Below, in pieces: positions 32,671 through 41,899 of a stretch of DNA of 64,000 nt; position 1 is the first letter of the stretch; each line of letters starts with the position of its first letter. The position numbers and the translations under genes are program-made. A model generated the notes under the pieces. The model had not been told where the DNA came from and searched no databases. It saw only the letters and a program-made list of their open reading frames with translations. The stretch covers positions 1 to 64,000 of the forward strand of contig CAVIHU010000007.1 in assembly GCA_963642705.1 (NCBI GenBank). The letters are read 5' to 3'. This stretch comes from UBA11524 sp963642705 (GTDB taxonomy: Bacteria; Bacillota; Clostridia; Christensenellales; Aristaeellaceae).

Positions 32671-33381
32671 ATGAAGGATAAGCAGTATATTCTGGTCGTG
32701 GATGATGACCCCAACATTGCGCATTTGGAGCAGCTGTATCTGGAAAAGGCAGGCTATGAGGTCAAGGTCGTTAACCGCGGCGATGATGCCATGACGGAAT
32801 TCCGGCGGATGCCGCCTGACCTGATGCTGCTGGATGTGATGATGCCCGGCATGGACGGCTGGCAGGTGCTCAAAGCAATCCGCAAATCCTCCAACCTGCC
32901 GATTATCATGGTGACGGCGCGAGATGAGACGTTTGACAAGGTGCTCGGGCTGGAGCTCGGCGCGGATGACTATATTACGAAGCCGTTTGACAGCAAGGAG
33001 ATGGCGGCGCGTGTCAAGGCGGTGCTTCGCAGAACAATGGAGCAGAGCACGGAGGAGGAGCAGTCCGCCGAGGATGACACGCTGACCTTCCCCGGGCTGT
33101 CAATCAGCCTGACGCGCTACGAGGTTTTCTACGAGGGCAAGAAGCTTGAAATGCCGCCGAAGGAGCTGGAGGTGCTGTACTTCCTGGCAAGCCACGTCAA
33201 CCAGCTCTTTACGCGCGGTCAGCTGCTCGACCAGGTCTGGGGCTTCCAGGTGGAGGTTGAGAGCCGCACGGTGGACGTGCATGTCAAGCGTCTGCGCGAC
33301 AAGCTCGTTGATTGCGAGAAGTACGGCTGGCGTATCCAGACCATCTGGGGACGCGGCTACAAGTTTGAGGTCATCAAATAA
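32671..33381 (+). CDS. OmpR/PhoB-family response regulator
   Basis: The 236-residue regulator has a receiver domain with the acidic pair in VVDDDPNIA, the phospho-acceptor Asp55 in LLDVMMPGMDG and Lys104 in YITKPFD. A C-terminal winged helix follows (PPKELEVLYFLASHVNQLFT, SRTVDVHVKRLRDKL, GRGYKFEVI). It binds DNA when phosphorylated by the kinase encoded 12 bases downstream. The pair follows mutS2 closely and may share its transcript. Target genes are not evident. Confidence 0.95.
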   Translation: MKDKQYILVVDDDPNIAHLEQLYLEKAGYEVKVVNRGDDAMTEFRRMPPDLMLLDVMMPGMDGWQVLKAIRKSSNLPIIMVTARDETFDKVLGLELGADDYITKPFDSKEMAARVKAVLRRTMEQSTEEEQSAEDDTLTFPGLSISLTRYEVFYEGKKLEMPPKELEVLYFLASHVNQLFTRGQLLDQVWGFQVEVESRTVDVHVKRLRDKLVDCEKYGWRIQTIWGRGYKFEVIK

Positions 33382-33393
33382 GGAGCAAAAAAA

Positions 33394-34872
33394 GTGTTTG
33401 GGCGGATTATGGCGTTGGTCGTGGCGGTGGTGCTTCTGCTGACGGGCGTGCTGTCCGGCATCGGACTGTATACGATGGTGAGCACGCAGACCGCCGCAAG
33501 GCAGGAGAGCCTTCGGACGGAGGCGCGTGAGATTGCGTACCTGGCGAGCATGTACACCGGAAGCGGCAATGTGAGCGGCATCGGTGCGGCATTTCTGGGC
33601 AGCACGGCAACAAACAGCGTCACGCTGAAGTATCTGCGCTGGAAGGCACAGACGGTCTATGAGGAATACGGTGCATACATCGCCATTGTTGACCGGACAG
33701 GTTCCATGATGGACAACATGGCGATGACGTACGAGACGAATCCGGATTTTGCCAAGACGCTCAATGGCAAGGATATCTACAACGCGCTGCTGAAAATTCT
33801 CAGCGGAAACGAAATCAGCCTCCGCAATCAGGTTGACGGCAACTGGTATTTCACCATCGGTGTTCCGTTTGTATCGAACGGGCTGGTGCTCGGTGCAGTG
33901 TTCATGCAGACGCCGGCGCAGGAGATTGAGGTTCGTGCGGGCTCGCTGCTGCTGCCGGTGATTGCCATCGCACTGGGGCTTTGCCTGCTGGCGGGCGTGG
34001 TGCTGATGGTGTGCTTGCGGCGCATGCTCAAGCCGCTGACGACGCTGTCTGATGTGGCAATGGCGATGTCCGAGGGTGATTTCACTGTCCGTGCGCCGAG
34101 GCAGAAAAAATCCGTCTGTGCGGAAATTGCGAAGCTGAGCGATTCCTTCAACAATATGGCAGAGAAGCTCTCGCAGCTTGAAGACAGTCGCCGCGAGTTT
34201 GTCGCGAACGTGTCTCATGAGCTCAAGAGCCCGATTACCGCTATTTCCGGCTATATCGAGGGAATGCGTGACGGCACCATCGGTGAGGAGGAGTATGGGC
34301 GCTATCTGACCATTGTGGCAGACGAAACGTCACGCCTCAAAAACCTGATCGGCGACCTGCTCAAGCTTTCAAGGCTTGAACGGACCGATGCCTCACTGAC
34401 GATGGGCGATTTTGACATCTGCGAACTGCTCTCGCGTGTGCTGATTCACCGCACGGGCGACCTGGAGAACAAGCGCATGGATGTCGAGTGTGACTTCAAC
34501 ACGGAACCGTGCATGGTGCATGCGGATGAAGGCAAAATCGAACAGGTGGCGGTCAATTTGCTGGATAATGCAATCAAGTTCACGCCTGACGGCGGACAAA
34601 TCCGCATGAGCGTGCGCACAGACGGCGGCATCTGCACGGTGATCGTGCAGGATAACGGTGTCGGCATCACGGCGGAGGATCGTCCGCATATCTTTGAACG
34701 CTTCTATATGGCGGATAAGGCGCACACATCCGGCAAAGGGACCGGACTCGGTCTCAGCATCTGTCAGCGAATTATCGAGATGCACGGGCAGAGGCTGGAG
34801 CTGATGGATACCGGCGGCGAAGACGGCGCAGCATTCGCGTTCACGTTGGCGCTTTCGGAAAAAGGAAAATAG
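33394..34872 (+). CDS. Membrane sensor histidine kinase
   Basis: The 492-residue kinase starts at a GTG. It has two membrane segments (about 2-25 and 187-210) enclosing a 160-residue extracellular sensor with a CHASE/PAS-like look (YIAIVDRTGSMMDN). A HAMP linker follows (RRMLKPLTTLSDVAMAMSEGDFTV). The phospho-acceptor is His275 in ANVSHELKSPI. The ATPase has the N box LLDNAIKFT, G1 DNGVGI and G2 GTGLGLSI. This is a PhoR/WalK-like organisation. The signal is unknown. A terminator follows at once. Confidence 0.94.
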   Translation: MFGRIMALVVAVVLLLTGVLSGIGLYTMVSTQTAARQESLRTEAREIAYLASMYTGSGNVSGIGAAFLGSTATNSVTLKYLRWKAQTVYEEYGAYIAIVDRTGSMMDNMAMTYETNPDFAKTLNGKDIYNALLKILSGNEISLRNQVDGNWYFTIGVPFVSNGLVLGAVFMQTPAQEIEVRAGSLLLPVIAIALGLCLLAGVVLMVCLRRMLKPLTTLSDVAMAMSEGDFTVRAPRQKKSVCAEIAKLSDSFNNMAEKLSQLEDSRREFVANVSHELKSPITAISGYIEGMRDGTIGEEEYGRYLTIVADETSRLKNLIGDLLKLSRLERTDASLTMGDFDICELLSRVLIHRTGDLENKRMDVECDFNTEPCMVHADEGKIEQVAVNLLDNAIKFTPDGGQIRMSVRTDGGICTVIVQDNGVGITAEDRPHIFERFYMADKAHTSGKGTGLGLSICQRIIEMHGQRLELMDTGGEDGAAFAFTLALSEKGK

Positions 34873-34876
34873 CATG

Positions 34877-34913
34877 AAGGGCGCTGCTGCATGTTACAAC
34901 AGCGCCCTTTTTG
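34877..34913 (+). terminator. Terminator after the two-component system
   Basis: AAGGGCGCTG (34877-34886) pairs with CAGCGCCCTT (34900-34909), followed by a T tract. It separates the kinase gene from the RNase PH fusion. No promoter was clear in the gap to 35044. Confidence 0.88.
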
Positions 34914-35044
34914 ACGTTGCAGCGCATGATTAAAAGCCATATCAGCATGTTGATCACAGCAGAAAATCACCGCGCATAAGCAGGAAAACCGCGTCTGCTG
35001 AACGAATATTCTAATGAACTCAATCCAAGGAGATGAGCTGATTC

Positions 35045-36376
35045 ATGATCACCCGTCAAGACGGCAGAACGCCCGATGCATGGCGTCCTGTCACGATTGA
35101 ATCGAATTATATCAAGAATGCGGACGGCTCCTGTCTGGTGACCGTCGGCAACACGAAGGTCATCTGCACGGCATCGGTGGAGGATGGCGTGCCTGCCTTC
35201 CTCAAGGGTAAGGATCAGGGCTGGGTGACGGCGGAATACGCCATGCTGCCTGCCTCGACCGGCAAGCGCAAGAAGCGCGATGGTGTCACCCGTGACGGGC
35301 GTAATGTCGAGATCTCGCGGCTGATTGGCAGATGCCTCCGTCACGCGGTCGACCTGACTGTGCTGGGCGAGCGTACCATCACGCTGGACTGCGACGTCCT
35401 CCAGGCAGATGGTGGTACGCGAACGGCATCCATTACCGGCGCTATGGTCGCGCTGGTCGATGCGGTCAGCAAGCTCATCGATACCGGCAAGCTGCTTCGT
35501 TCGCCGATTGTTCATCAGGTTGCGGCGATTTCCGCAGGCATTGTTGATGATACGCCGTGCCTTGACCTGTGCTATGAAGAGGACAGCCGTGCGCAGGTTG
35601 ACATGAATGTCGTCATGAATGAAAAGGGTGAAATGGTCGAGCTGCAGGGCTCCGGCGAAGGACGCGCTTTCACGCGGGACGAGCTGAGCAAACTGGTCAC
35701 GCTTGCGCGCCACGAAATTCGCCTGCTGATGAAGATTCAGCGCAACGCTCTTGCTGAGGACAGCCGCCATCTGACACCGAAACCCACGCTGGTTGCAGCA
35801 TCCTCCAATCCTAACAAGATTGCTGAGCTGCAGACGATTTTCGGTGACTATTATACCGTTGTTTCGATGGTCAATGCTGGTTTCAACGCACCGATTGAGG
35901 AGACGGCAACCACCTTTGCCGGCAACGCCGCTATCAAGGCGGAAACCGTCAGCGCAGCAACCGGTTTGCCGACCATCGCGGATGACAGCGGTTTGTCTGT
36001 GGACATCCTCGACGGCGAACCGGGCGTGTACAGCGCACGTTATGCTATGATGGCAGGCGAGGGGAGCGGTGATGCGGCGAATAATGCGCTGCTGCTGCGC
36101 CGGATGAAGGGCAAAAAAGCACGCTCCTGTGCATTTGAGTGTGCGCTGGCGCTGAAGATTCCCGGACGCGACACGATTATTGCGGAAGGCTCCTGTCCCG
36201 GTGTACTGCTGGAGGAGGAACGCGGCAAGGGAGGCTTCGGCTATGATCCGCTGTTTCTCTATGAGCCGCTCAACAAGACGTTCGCCGAAATCACGGAAAA
36301 GGAAAAGAACCAGATCAGCCATCGCGCCCGTGCATGTGCCAAAATGCTGGAAATCATGAAGGGGCTTAACGATTGA
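35045..36376 (+). CDS. rph-rdgB: RNase PH - RdgB (XTP/dITP pyrophosphatase) fusion
   Basis: One 443-residue chain joins two enzymes. Residues 1-240 are RNase PH, which trims tRNA 3' ends with phosphate: GRTPDAWRPVTIE, TAEYAMLPASTGKR, EISRLIGRCLRHAVDL, CDVLQADGGTRTASITGA. Residues about 246-443 are RdgB/HAM1, which removes non-canonical purine triphosphates: LVAASSNPNKIAEL, IADDSGLSVDIL, GKGGFGYDPLF and ISHRARACAKML. The joint at about 240-246 is short. The same fusion is known in some other Firmicutes. Both active sites look complete. The stop overlaps the next gene's start by four bases. Confidence 0.95.
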   Translation: MITRQDGRTPDAWRPVTIESNYIKNADGSCLVTVGNTKVICTASVEDGVPAFLKGKDQGWVTAEYAMLPASTGKRKKRDGVTRDGRNVEISRLIGRCLRHAVDLTVLGERTITLDCDVLQADGGTRTASITGAMVALVDAVSKLIDTGKLLRSPIVHQVAAISAGIVDDTPCLDLCYEEDSRAQVDMNVVMNEKGEMVELQGSGEGRAFTRDELSKLVTLARHEIRLLMKIQRNALAEDSRHLTPKPTLVAASSNPNKIAELQTIFGDYYTVVSMVNAGFNAPIEETATTFAGNAAIKAETVSAATGLPTIADDSGLSVDILDGEPGVYSARYAMMAGEGSGDAANNALLLRRMKGKKARSCAFECALALKIPGRDTIIAEGSCPGVLLEEERGKGGFGYDPLFLYEPLNKTFAEITEKEKNQISHRARACAKMLEIMKGLND

Positions 36377-36858
36377 TGAGGGCACTTGTCTTTTCGGACA
36401 TTCACGGTGAGGACGGTACATTCCGCTGGATGCTGGAGCAGGCGTGGCAGCAGACCGGCTGCATCGATGCGTATTTCTTTCTGGGTGACGGCATTGATGA
36501 TTTTGAGCGCTGCGAAGCATTCATCCGCCGCCATGATGAACAGGCTGTAATGCTGTCTGTGCGCGGCAACAATGACTTTTGCTGTCCGGATGCGCCGTAT
36601 TGCCGCGTGACGGACTTCGGCGGTGTTCGGCTGTATCTGACGCATGGACATTTGGAACGCGTCAAGCTCACACGGACGTTCCTCTACGAGCGTGCTCGCG
36701 AGGAAAAGTGCGATATCGCGTTCTATGGTCATACGCACGAGCCGGACATGGTCACGGGCGTGCCGATGCTGGTCAATCCGGGCGCAGTCTGCCGTCAGCA
36801 GATGGCGCAGCTCGAGGTGGACAACGGACGCCCGCGGGTCAGAATGCTTGTGTTTTGA
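36373..36858 (+). CDS. YfcE/MJ0936-type phosphodiesterase
   Basis: This 161-residue metallophosphoesterase has the ordered metal motifs: FSDIHGEDG (D-x-H), FLGDGIDD (GD), VRGNNDF (GNND), LTHGH, and the final YGHTHEPD. The YfcE family hydrolyses phosphodiesters in vitro; its natural substrate is uncertain. The gene overlaps the RNase PH-RdgB stop as ATGA and is followed 11 bases later by nadE, making a three-gene run. Confidence 0.92.
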   Translation: MMRALVFSDIHGEDGTFRWMLEQAWQQTGCIDAYFFLGDGIDDFERCEAFIRRHDEQAVMLSVRGNNDFCCPDAPYCRVTDFGGVRLYLTHGHLERVKLTRTFLYERAREEKCDIAFYGHTHEPDMVTGVPMLVNPGAVCRQQMAQLEVDNGRPRVRMLVF

Positions 36859-36869
36859 GGAGGACGTGT

Positions 36870-38813
36870 ATGCACGGACTTGTGCGCGTCGGGGCGGCAG
36901 TGCCGTCGCTCGCACTTTGCAATGTCAGGGAGAATGTCAAACGGCATCTGGAGAAAATGCAAGAGGCGGCAGAAAAGCATGTCAGCATCCTGACATTTCC
37001 GGAGCTGAGCCTGACGGGATACACCTGCGGCGACCTGTTCTTTCAGCGACAGCTGCTCGATGAGGCAGCGGAGGGATTGACGGCGCTGGCAAACGCTATG
37101 CCGCATGGGCTGATTGCGGTCGTCGGTGTCCCGGTGGAAATCTGCGGCGCGCTGTTCAACTGTGCGGCGGTGCTTGAGAAGGGCTGCATTGCCGGACTTG
37201 TCCCGAAGACGTTCTTACCAAACAACGGCGAATTCTATGAAAAGCGCTGGTTCCAGTCGGGTAGTGCGCTTCAAGGAACGAGCATCCCTGTTCCTGCACT
37301 GAATACGTCCGCATTTCGCAATCACTGTTTCCGTACATCTGATGGCGTGAAGCTCGGCATCGAACTGTGCGAGGATCTCTGGTCGCCGCTGCCGCCGAGC
37401 ACGATTCTTTCCGTTGCCGGTGCGGAGATCATTCTGAACCTTTCTGCCAGCAATGAGTTGCTGAGCAAGCGTGAATACCGCCGTGAACTCGTCAGCCAGC
37501 AAAGCGCACGCTGCCAGTGCGGCTATGTATACGTGTCTGCCGGCATGGGCGAATCGTCCTCTGACCTCGTGTTTTCCGGGCACAGCATGGTTGCTTCCTG
37601 CGGCACGGTCATCAGAGAAAGCAAAGGCTATCTTTCGGATGACTACCTGATGACGGCGGACGTTGATATTGACCGAATCCGCGCTGACCGCATGAAGCAG
37701 ACGAGCTTCGCGGATTGCGCCGCGCAGGTTCGTGCGTGCTGGAAGGATGCGTGCGGCGAATCACTCATTGAGGGAAAAGCACTGCTGCCGGATGACATTG
37801 CGCCGGATTATCATGTTGCCAAGCATCCGTTCATTCCGTCGGACAAGGAGTCTCGTCAGGCGCGCTGCGCGCAGATTCTCGCCATGCAGGCAACGGCACT
37901 TGCACGGCGGCTGTCTGTTACGGGTGGAAAAGTTGTTGTGGGCATATCCGGCGGACTTGATTCAACGCTGGCGCTGCTTGCGGCGTGCAGAGCGGTTGAT
38001 ATGCTGCATCTGCCGCGCACGAACATCCTGGGCATTACCATGCCCTGCTTCGGCACGACTGATCGCACGTATCAGAACGCGTTGATGCTCATGACGACGC
38101 TTGGTGTCAGTCAGCGCGAAATACCGATCCACAATGCAGTCCGGCAGCATTTCGCCGACATCGGGCACGACGAGAGCGACCACTCCGTCACCTATGAAAA
38201 TTGTCAGGCGCGTGAGCGGACGCAGGTCCTTATGGATGTGGCGAATAAAATCGGCGCCATTGTCCTCGGCACAGGAGATTTGAGTGAAATCGCGCTGGGT
38301 TGGTGCACATACAACGCAGATCACATGAGCATGTACGGTGTGAACAGCGGCGTGCCGAAAACGCTTGTGCGCTGGGTCATCCAGACGGCAGCGGAGAATG
38401 ATGAATTTGCGGAAAGCCGCGCATGCCTGCAAAGCATTCTTGATACGCCCATCAGCCCCGAGCTGCTGCCGCCGGACGAGAAGGGGAACATTCTCCAGCA
38501 GACGGAGGACGTTGTCGGACCGTACGCGCTGCATGATTTTTTCCTGTATTATGCGGTTCGCTTCGGCTATGCGCCCGAAAAGATATTCGAGCTGTGCTGC
38601 ACGGCGTTCAAGGGCGATTTCGACCGGGCGACCGTGCTCAAGTGGCTCAAAAATTTCTACCGCCGCTTCTGGACGCAGCAGTTCAAGCGCAACTGCATGC
38701 CGGACGGCGTGAAAATCGGCTCGATTGCGCTTTCGCCGCGCGGTGACTGGCGGATGCCGTCCGATGCGCAGGTGAAAGCGTGGATGGATGCGTGCGAGCG
38801 GATCGCGCTGTAA
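36870..38813 (+). CDS. nadE: Glutamine-dependent NAD+ synthetase
   Basis: NadE amidates nicotinate adenine dinucleotide to NAD+. The 647-residue product is the two-domain form. An N-terminal nitrilase-like glutaminase supplies ammonia through its Glu-Lys-Cys triad (TFPELSLTGYTCGD, VPKTFLPNNGEFYEKRW, GIELCEDLW). The C-terminal synthetase has the PP-loop VVGISGGLDSTLAL and GTGDLSEIALGW. I use the ATG at 36870 because GAGGAGG lies just upstream; the frame stays open further 5' inside the phosphodiesterase gene. Confidence 0.96.
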   Translation: MHGLVRVGAAVPSLALCNVRENVKRHLEKMQEAAEKHVSILTFPELSLTGYTCGDLFFQRQLLDEAAEGLTALANAMPHGLIAVVGVPVEICGALFNCAAVLEKGCIAGLVPKTFLPNNGEFYEKRWFQSGSALQGTSIPVPALNTSAFRNHCFRTSDGVKLGIELCEDLWSPLPPSTILSVAGAEIILNLSASNELLSKREYRRELVSQQSARCQCGYVYVSAGMGESSSDLVFSGHSMVASCGTVIRESKGYLSDDYLMTADVDIDRIRADRMKQTSFADCAAQVRACWKDACGESLIEGKALLPDDIAPDYHVAKHPFIPSDKESRQARCAQILAMQATALARRLSVTGGKVVVGISGGLDSTLALLAACRAVDMLHLPRTNILGITMPCFGTTDRTYQNALMLMTTLGVSQREIPIHNAVRQHFADIGHDESDHSVTYENCQARERTQVLMDVANKIGAIVLGTGDLSEIALGWCTYNADHMSMYGVNSGVPKTLVRWVIQTAAENDEFAESRACLQSILDTPISPELLPPDEKGNILQQTEDVVGPYALHDFFLYYAVRFGYAPEKIFELCCTAFKGDFDRATVLKWLKNFYRRFWTQQFKRNCMPDGVKIGSIALSPRGDWRMPSDAQVKAWMDACERIAL

Positions 38814-38867
38814 TGGTATCGTATGGGCAAAAATCCGCCCATGAACGAGATAATCAGGAGGTTCCAT

Positions 38868-39329
38868 ATGAGGTGTCAATATTGCAACTGCGCTGAAAGC
38901 AAGGTCATTGACTCGCGTCCGACCGAGGAAGGCAACTCCATCCGACGGCGCAGAGAATGCATCGGCTGCGGACGCCGTTTTACGACCTACGAGAAAATCG
39001 AGATGCTGCCACTGATGGTGGTGAAGCGCGATGGACGCCGCGAGTCGTTTGATTCGCAGAAAATCAAGGCGGGAATCATTCACGCCTGTGAAAAGCTGCC
39101 CATTTCCATGCTGCAGATAGACGAGATGACGACGCATGTTGAGCAGCAGGCATACGCGGGCATGGAAAGCGAAATCAGCTCGCAGCGCATCGGCGATATG
39201 GTCATGGACGAACTGAAGGCGACGAACGATGTTGCTTATGTGCGTTTCGCCGCGGTCTACCGCCTGTTCACCGATATTGGCACGTTCATGCAGGAGCTGC
39301 AGAAGCTGCTGGACGAAGGGAAAAAATGA
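38868..39329 (+). CDS. nrdR: NrdR, ribonucleotide reductase repressor
   Basis: NrdR senses ATP/dATP and represses ribonucleotide reductase genes. The 153 residues begin with the zinc ribbon (MRCQYCNCAESKVIDSR, then RECIGCGRRFTTYE) and continue with an ATP-cone (VVKRDGRRESFDSQKIKAGI). The start at 38868 follows an AGGAGG; an in-frame ATG 45 bases earlier is less suited. No nrd gene or obvious NrdR box is in the window. Confidence 0.96.
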   Translation: MRCQYCNCAESKVIDSRPTEEGNSIRRRRECIGCGRRFTTYEKIEMLPLMVVKRDGRRESFDSQKIKAGIIHACEKLPISMLQIDEMTTHVEQQAYAGMESEISSQRIGDMVMDELKATNDVAYVRFAAVYRLFTDIGTFMQELQKLLDEGKK

Positions 39330-39336
39330 GCATCAG

Positions 39337-39374
39337 AAAAGGAGCTGTCCCCGATTGGAGGCAGCTCCCCTTTT
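39337..39374. terminator. Bidirectional terminator, nrdR / gpmI
   Basis: The stem AAAAGGAGCTG and CAGCTCC-CTTTTTT brackets a short loop between the convergent nrdR and gpmI stops, with T-rich ends in both directions. Confidence 0.8.
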
Positions 39375-40952
39375 TTACTTCAGCATGGACTCTTCCCAGG
39401 AGTCGAACGGCTTGATGCCCAGCAGGCCAGCCACAGTCGGAGCGACGTTTGCAAGACCGAAGCCTGTGCCTTCCTTGAGCTCATGACGTTCGTCCTTGTC
39501 ATAGACGATGAAGGGAACGGGATTCAGGCTGTGCGCCGTGCGGACGCTGATCTTGCCCTTTTTGTTCTTTTCCAGCATCTGGTCGGCATTGCCGTGGTCA
39601 GCAGTGACGCAGAGAATCGCGCCGTATTCATCGCACGCCTTCTTCACGCGTGCAAGGCACAGGTCAACAGATTCCACAGCGATTTCCGTCGCGAGCAGGT
39701 TGCCGGTATGACCAACCATGTCGCCGTTAGGATAGTTGCAGCGAATGAAGCCGTACTTGCTGCTCTTGATCGCGTCAATCACGAGGTCGGTGATTTCGGT
39801 TGCCTTCATCCACGGGCACTCATCAAAGGAACGCACGTCAGAAGGCACTTCCACCCATGTTTCCAGCTCCTCGGAGAACTTTTCGGAGCGGTTGCCGTTC
39901 CAGAAATACGTCACATGACCGTACTTCTGGGTTTCAGAGCAGGCAAATTCGTTCACACCGTTCTGGACGAGCAGCTCAGTCAGCGTATTGCGGATTTCCG
40001 GCGGATTCACAAGGAAGGACTTCGGGATGCACAGGTCGCCGTCGTACTGCAGCATGCCGGCATATTTCACCTTGGGCATCTCGCCACGGTCGAACTTATC
40101 GAACGTGCTGTCGCCGTCAAATGCCATGGAGATTTCCTGCGCACGGTCGCCGCGGAAGTTGAACAGGATGACACTATCGCCGTCGTGCATCTTGCCGACC
40201 GGCTGACCGTTTTCAGCGATGACAAATGCGGGCAGATCCTGGTCAATTACGCCGGTTTCAGCGCGGTACGCCTCGATGGCTTCCTTCGACGTTGCAAACT
40301 GACGGCCGATGCCGTGCACATGGGTATCCCAGCCGGCCTTGACCATCGGCCAGTTCGCTTGATAACGATCCATGGTGATGGTCATGCGGCCGCCGCCAGA
40401 AGCAATCCTGCCGTCAAACGTTGCATCGTTGAGGGATGCAAGCACGTCCTCAAGCTCCTGTACATACTCCAGCGCGGAGGTGGCAGGAACATCACGGCCG
40501 TCCAGCAGGATGTGGCAGCGGACGCGTGCGACGCCCTCCTTCTTGGCTTCCTTGAGCATGGCAATCAGGTGCGAGATGTTGGAATGCACGTTGCCGTCGG
40601 ACAGCAAACCGATGAAGTGCAGCGTGGCGTTGTTGTCCTTCAGGTCGCTGACAAGGTTCTTCCATGCGTTAGAGGTGTAGATCTTGCCGGATTCGATGGA
40701 CTCGTTGACCAGCTTTGCACCCTGCGAATAAATCTGACCGCAACCGAGCGCGTTATGACCAACCTCGGAGTTGCCCATATCGTCATCGGACGGAAGACCG
40801 ACGGCGGTGCCGTGCGCCTTGATAATCTGCCAGGGGCAGGTTTCCTTCAATTCGTTCAGGGTCGGCGTTGTGGCTTTTTTGACCATGTTGCCGAGCTCTT
40901 CGTTTGTTTCACCTACGCCGTCCATGACGACGAGAACAACAGGCTTTTTCAT
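39375..40952 (-). CDS. gpmI: 2,3-bisphosphoglycerate-independent phosphoglycerate mutase
   Basis: GpmI interconverts 3- and 2-phosphoglycerate using two metal ions. The 525 residues begin VVLVVMDGVGETNEE with the first metal Asp, then DDMGNSEVGHNALG with the phospho-serine, and end with VTADHGNADQM. Mid-sequence NFRGDRAQEIS and RCNYPNGDMVGHTG fit the family. TAGGAGG precedes the ATG. It has its own promoter and is flanked by convergent nrdR. Confidence 0.96.
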   Translation of the reverse strand: MKKPVVLVVMDGVGETNEELGNMVKKATTPTLNELKETCPWQIIKAHGTAVGLPSDDDMGNSEVGHNALGCGQIYSQGAKLVNESIESGKIYTSNAWKNLVSDLKDNNATLHFIGLLSDGNVHSNISHLIAMLKEAKKEGVARVRCHILLDGRDVPATSALEYVQELEDVLASLNDATFDGRIASGGGRMTITMDRYQANWPMVKAGWDTHVHGIGRQFATSKEAIEAYRAETGVIDQDLPAFVIAENGQPVGKMHDGDSVILFNFRGDRAQEISMAFDGDSTFDKFDRGEMPKVKYAGMLQYDGDLCIPKSFLVNPPEIRNTLTELLVQNGVNEFACSETQKYGHVTYFWNGNRSEKFSEELETWVEVPSDVRSFDECPWMKATEITDLVIDAIKSSKYGFIRCNYPNGDMVGHTGNLLATEIAVESVDLCLARVKKACDEYGAILCVTADHGNADQMLEKNKKGKISVRTAHSLNPVPFIVYDKDERHELKEGTGFGLANVAPTVAGLLGIKPFDSWEESMLK

Positions 40953-41017
40953 GGATGTGAATCCTCCTAATCAAAGCTTTTCTGGCAGGCATGAGCAGAC
41001 GCTCAAACCCGATATAT

Positions 41018-41046
41018 AGAATAATCCTTTTGTAAGCGGATGTCAA
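41018..41046 (-). promoter_or_regulatory. Promoter of gpmI
   Basis: On the minus strand a perfect TTGACA (41041-41046) and TATTCT (41018-41023) are 17 bases apart. The 40953-41210 gap also holds a weaker plus-strand promoter for pgsA (TTTTCA near 41125, TAAACT near 41146). Confidence 0.8.
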
Positions 41047-41210
41047 GCGGAAAACGCATTGCCTTGCCGCGCAGCGCTTTGCAAATTTCTCATGTGCGTA
41101 CCGCGCCTTTCTTGATTTTGCTCTTTTCATTCGGCCCAATTTGTGATAAACTGATATATGTGCGCTGCTCTCCGATGAAATCGGGGCGGTAGCAGAAAGG
41201 GACGAAAACT

Positions 41211-41786
41211 GTGGGGAAAATCGCGGACAAATATTTGAAGGACATTTGGAATGTGCCGAATGTGCTGACCATGCTGCGTCTGCTGCTGATTCCTGTTTTT
41301 GCCGGACTTTTTATCGCCGGCCAGAAGAAATGGGCGCTTGTGGTCTTCTGCATTGCAAGCATAACGGACTATCTGGACGGCTATCTTGCGCGGAAAAACA
41401 ATCAGGTGACGGCATTCGGCAAGCTGGTTGACCCGTTGGCGGATAAGCTGATGGTCTGTACGGCACTGCTCGGTCAGGGCTTGAGCGGTGTCTTTCCGTG
41501 GTATGCGATCGTGATTGTGATGACGAAGGAGATTGTCATGATTATCGGCGGTATTTACATGCTCAATCAGGGAATTGTCGTATATTCCAACATGCTGGGT
41601 AAGGCGGCGCAGGTCTCCTTCATCGCTGCGCTGATTTTGTCGTTCTGGCATGAGGATTTTGCTGCCGCGTCGCTGCCGCTTGACCGTATCTTTCTGGGGC
41701 TTGCTGTGCTGCTGGCGTTGGCGGCGCTGGTGGATTACGCGCTTGATGCGTATAAGAAGCTCCGCGAGCATCGAAAGGCACAGTAA
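41211..41786 (+). CDS. pgsA: CDP-diacylglycerol-glycerol-3-phosphate phosphatidyltransferase
   Basis: PgsA makes phosphatidylglycerol phosphate, the first committed step to anionic phospholipids. The CDP-alcohol motif is complete: DYLDGYLARKNNQ followed by GKLVDPLADK, the D-x2-DG-x2-AR-x8-G-x3-D-x3-D pattern. Several membrane helices are visible (VLTMLRLLLIPVFAGLFI; AIVIVMTKEIVMIIGG; FLGLAVLLALAALVDY). Translation starts at a GTG after an AGAAAGGG site. At 191 residues the length is normal. Confidence 0.95.
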   Translation: MGKIADKYLKDIWNVPNVLTMLRLLLIPVFAGLFIAGQKKWALVVFCIASITDYLDGYLARKNNQVTAFGKLVDPLADKLMVCTALLGQGLSGVFPWYAIVIVMTKEIVMIIGGIYMLNQGIVVYSNMLGKAAQVSFIAALILSFWHEDFAAASLPLDRIFLGLAVLLALAALVDYALDAYKKLREHRKAQ

Positions 41787-41806
41787 GCACAATAACGCAA
41801 TAAAAG

Positions 41807-41850
41807 AAGGCAGCCTACATGGATTTGAACTCCATGCAGGCTGCCTTTTT
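41807..41850. terminator. Strong terminator after pgsA
   Basis: AAGGCAGCCT-CATGGA (41807 onward) and TCCATG-AGGCTGCCTT form a stem of about 16 bp with a TTGAAC-type loop, then TTTTTG. It lies between the convergent pgsA and PQQ-protein genes. Confidence 0.88.
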
Positions 41851-41899
41851 GTTGGTGTCACAGGTAAACGTAGACGAAGCAGAAGGTAGATGAAGTCTA

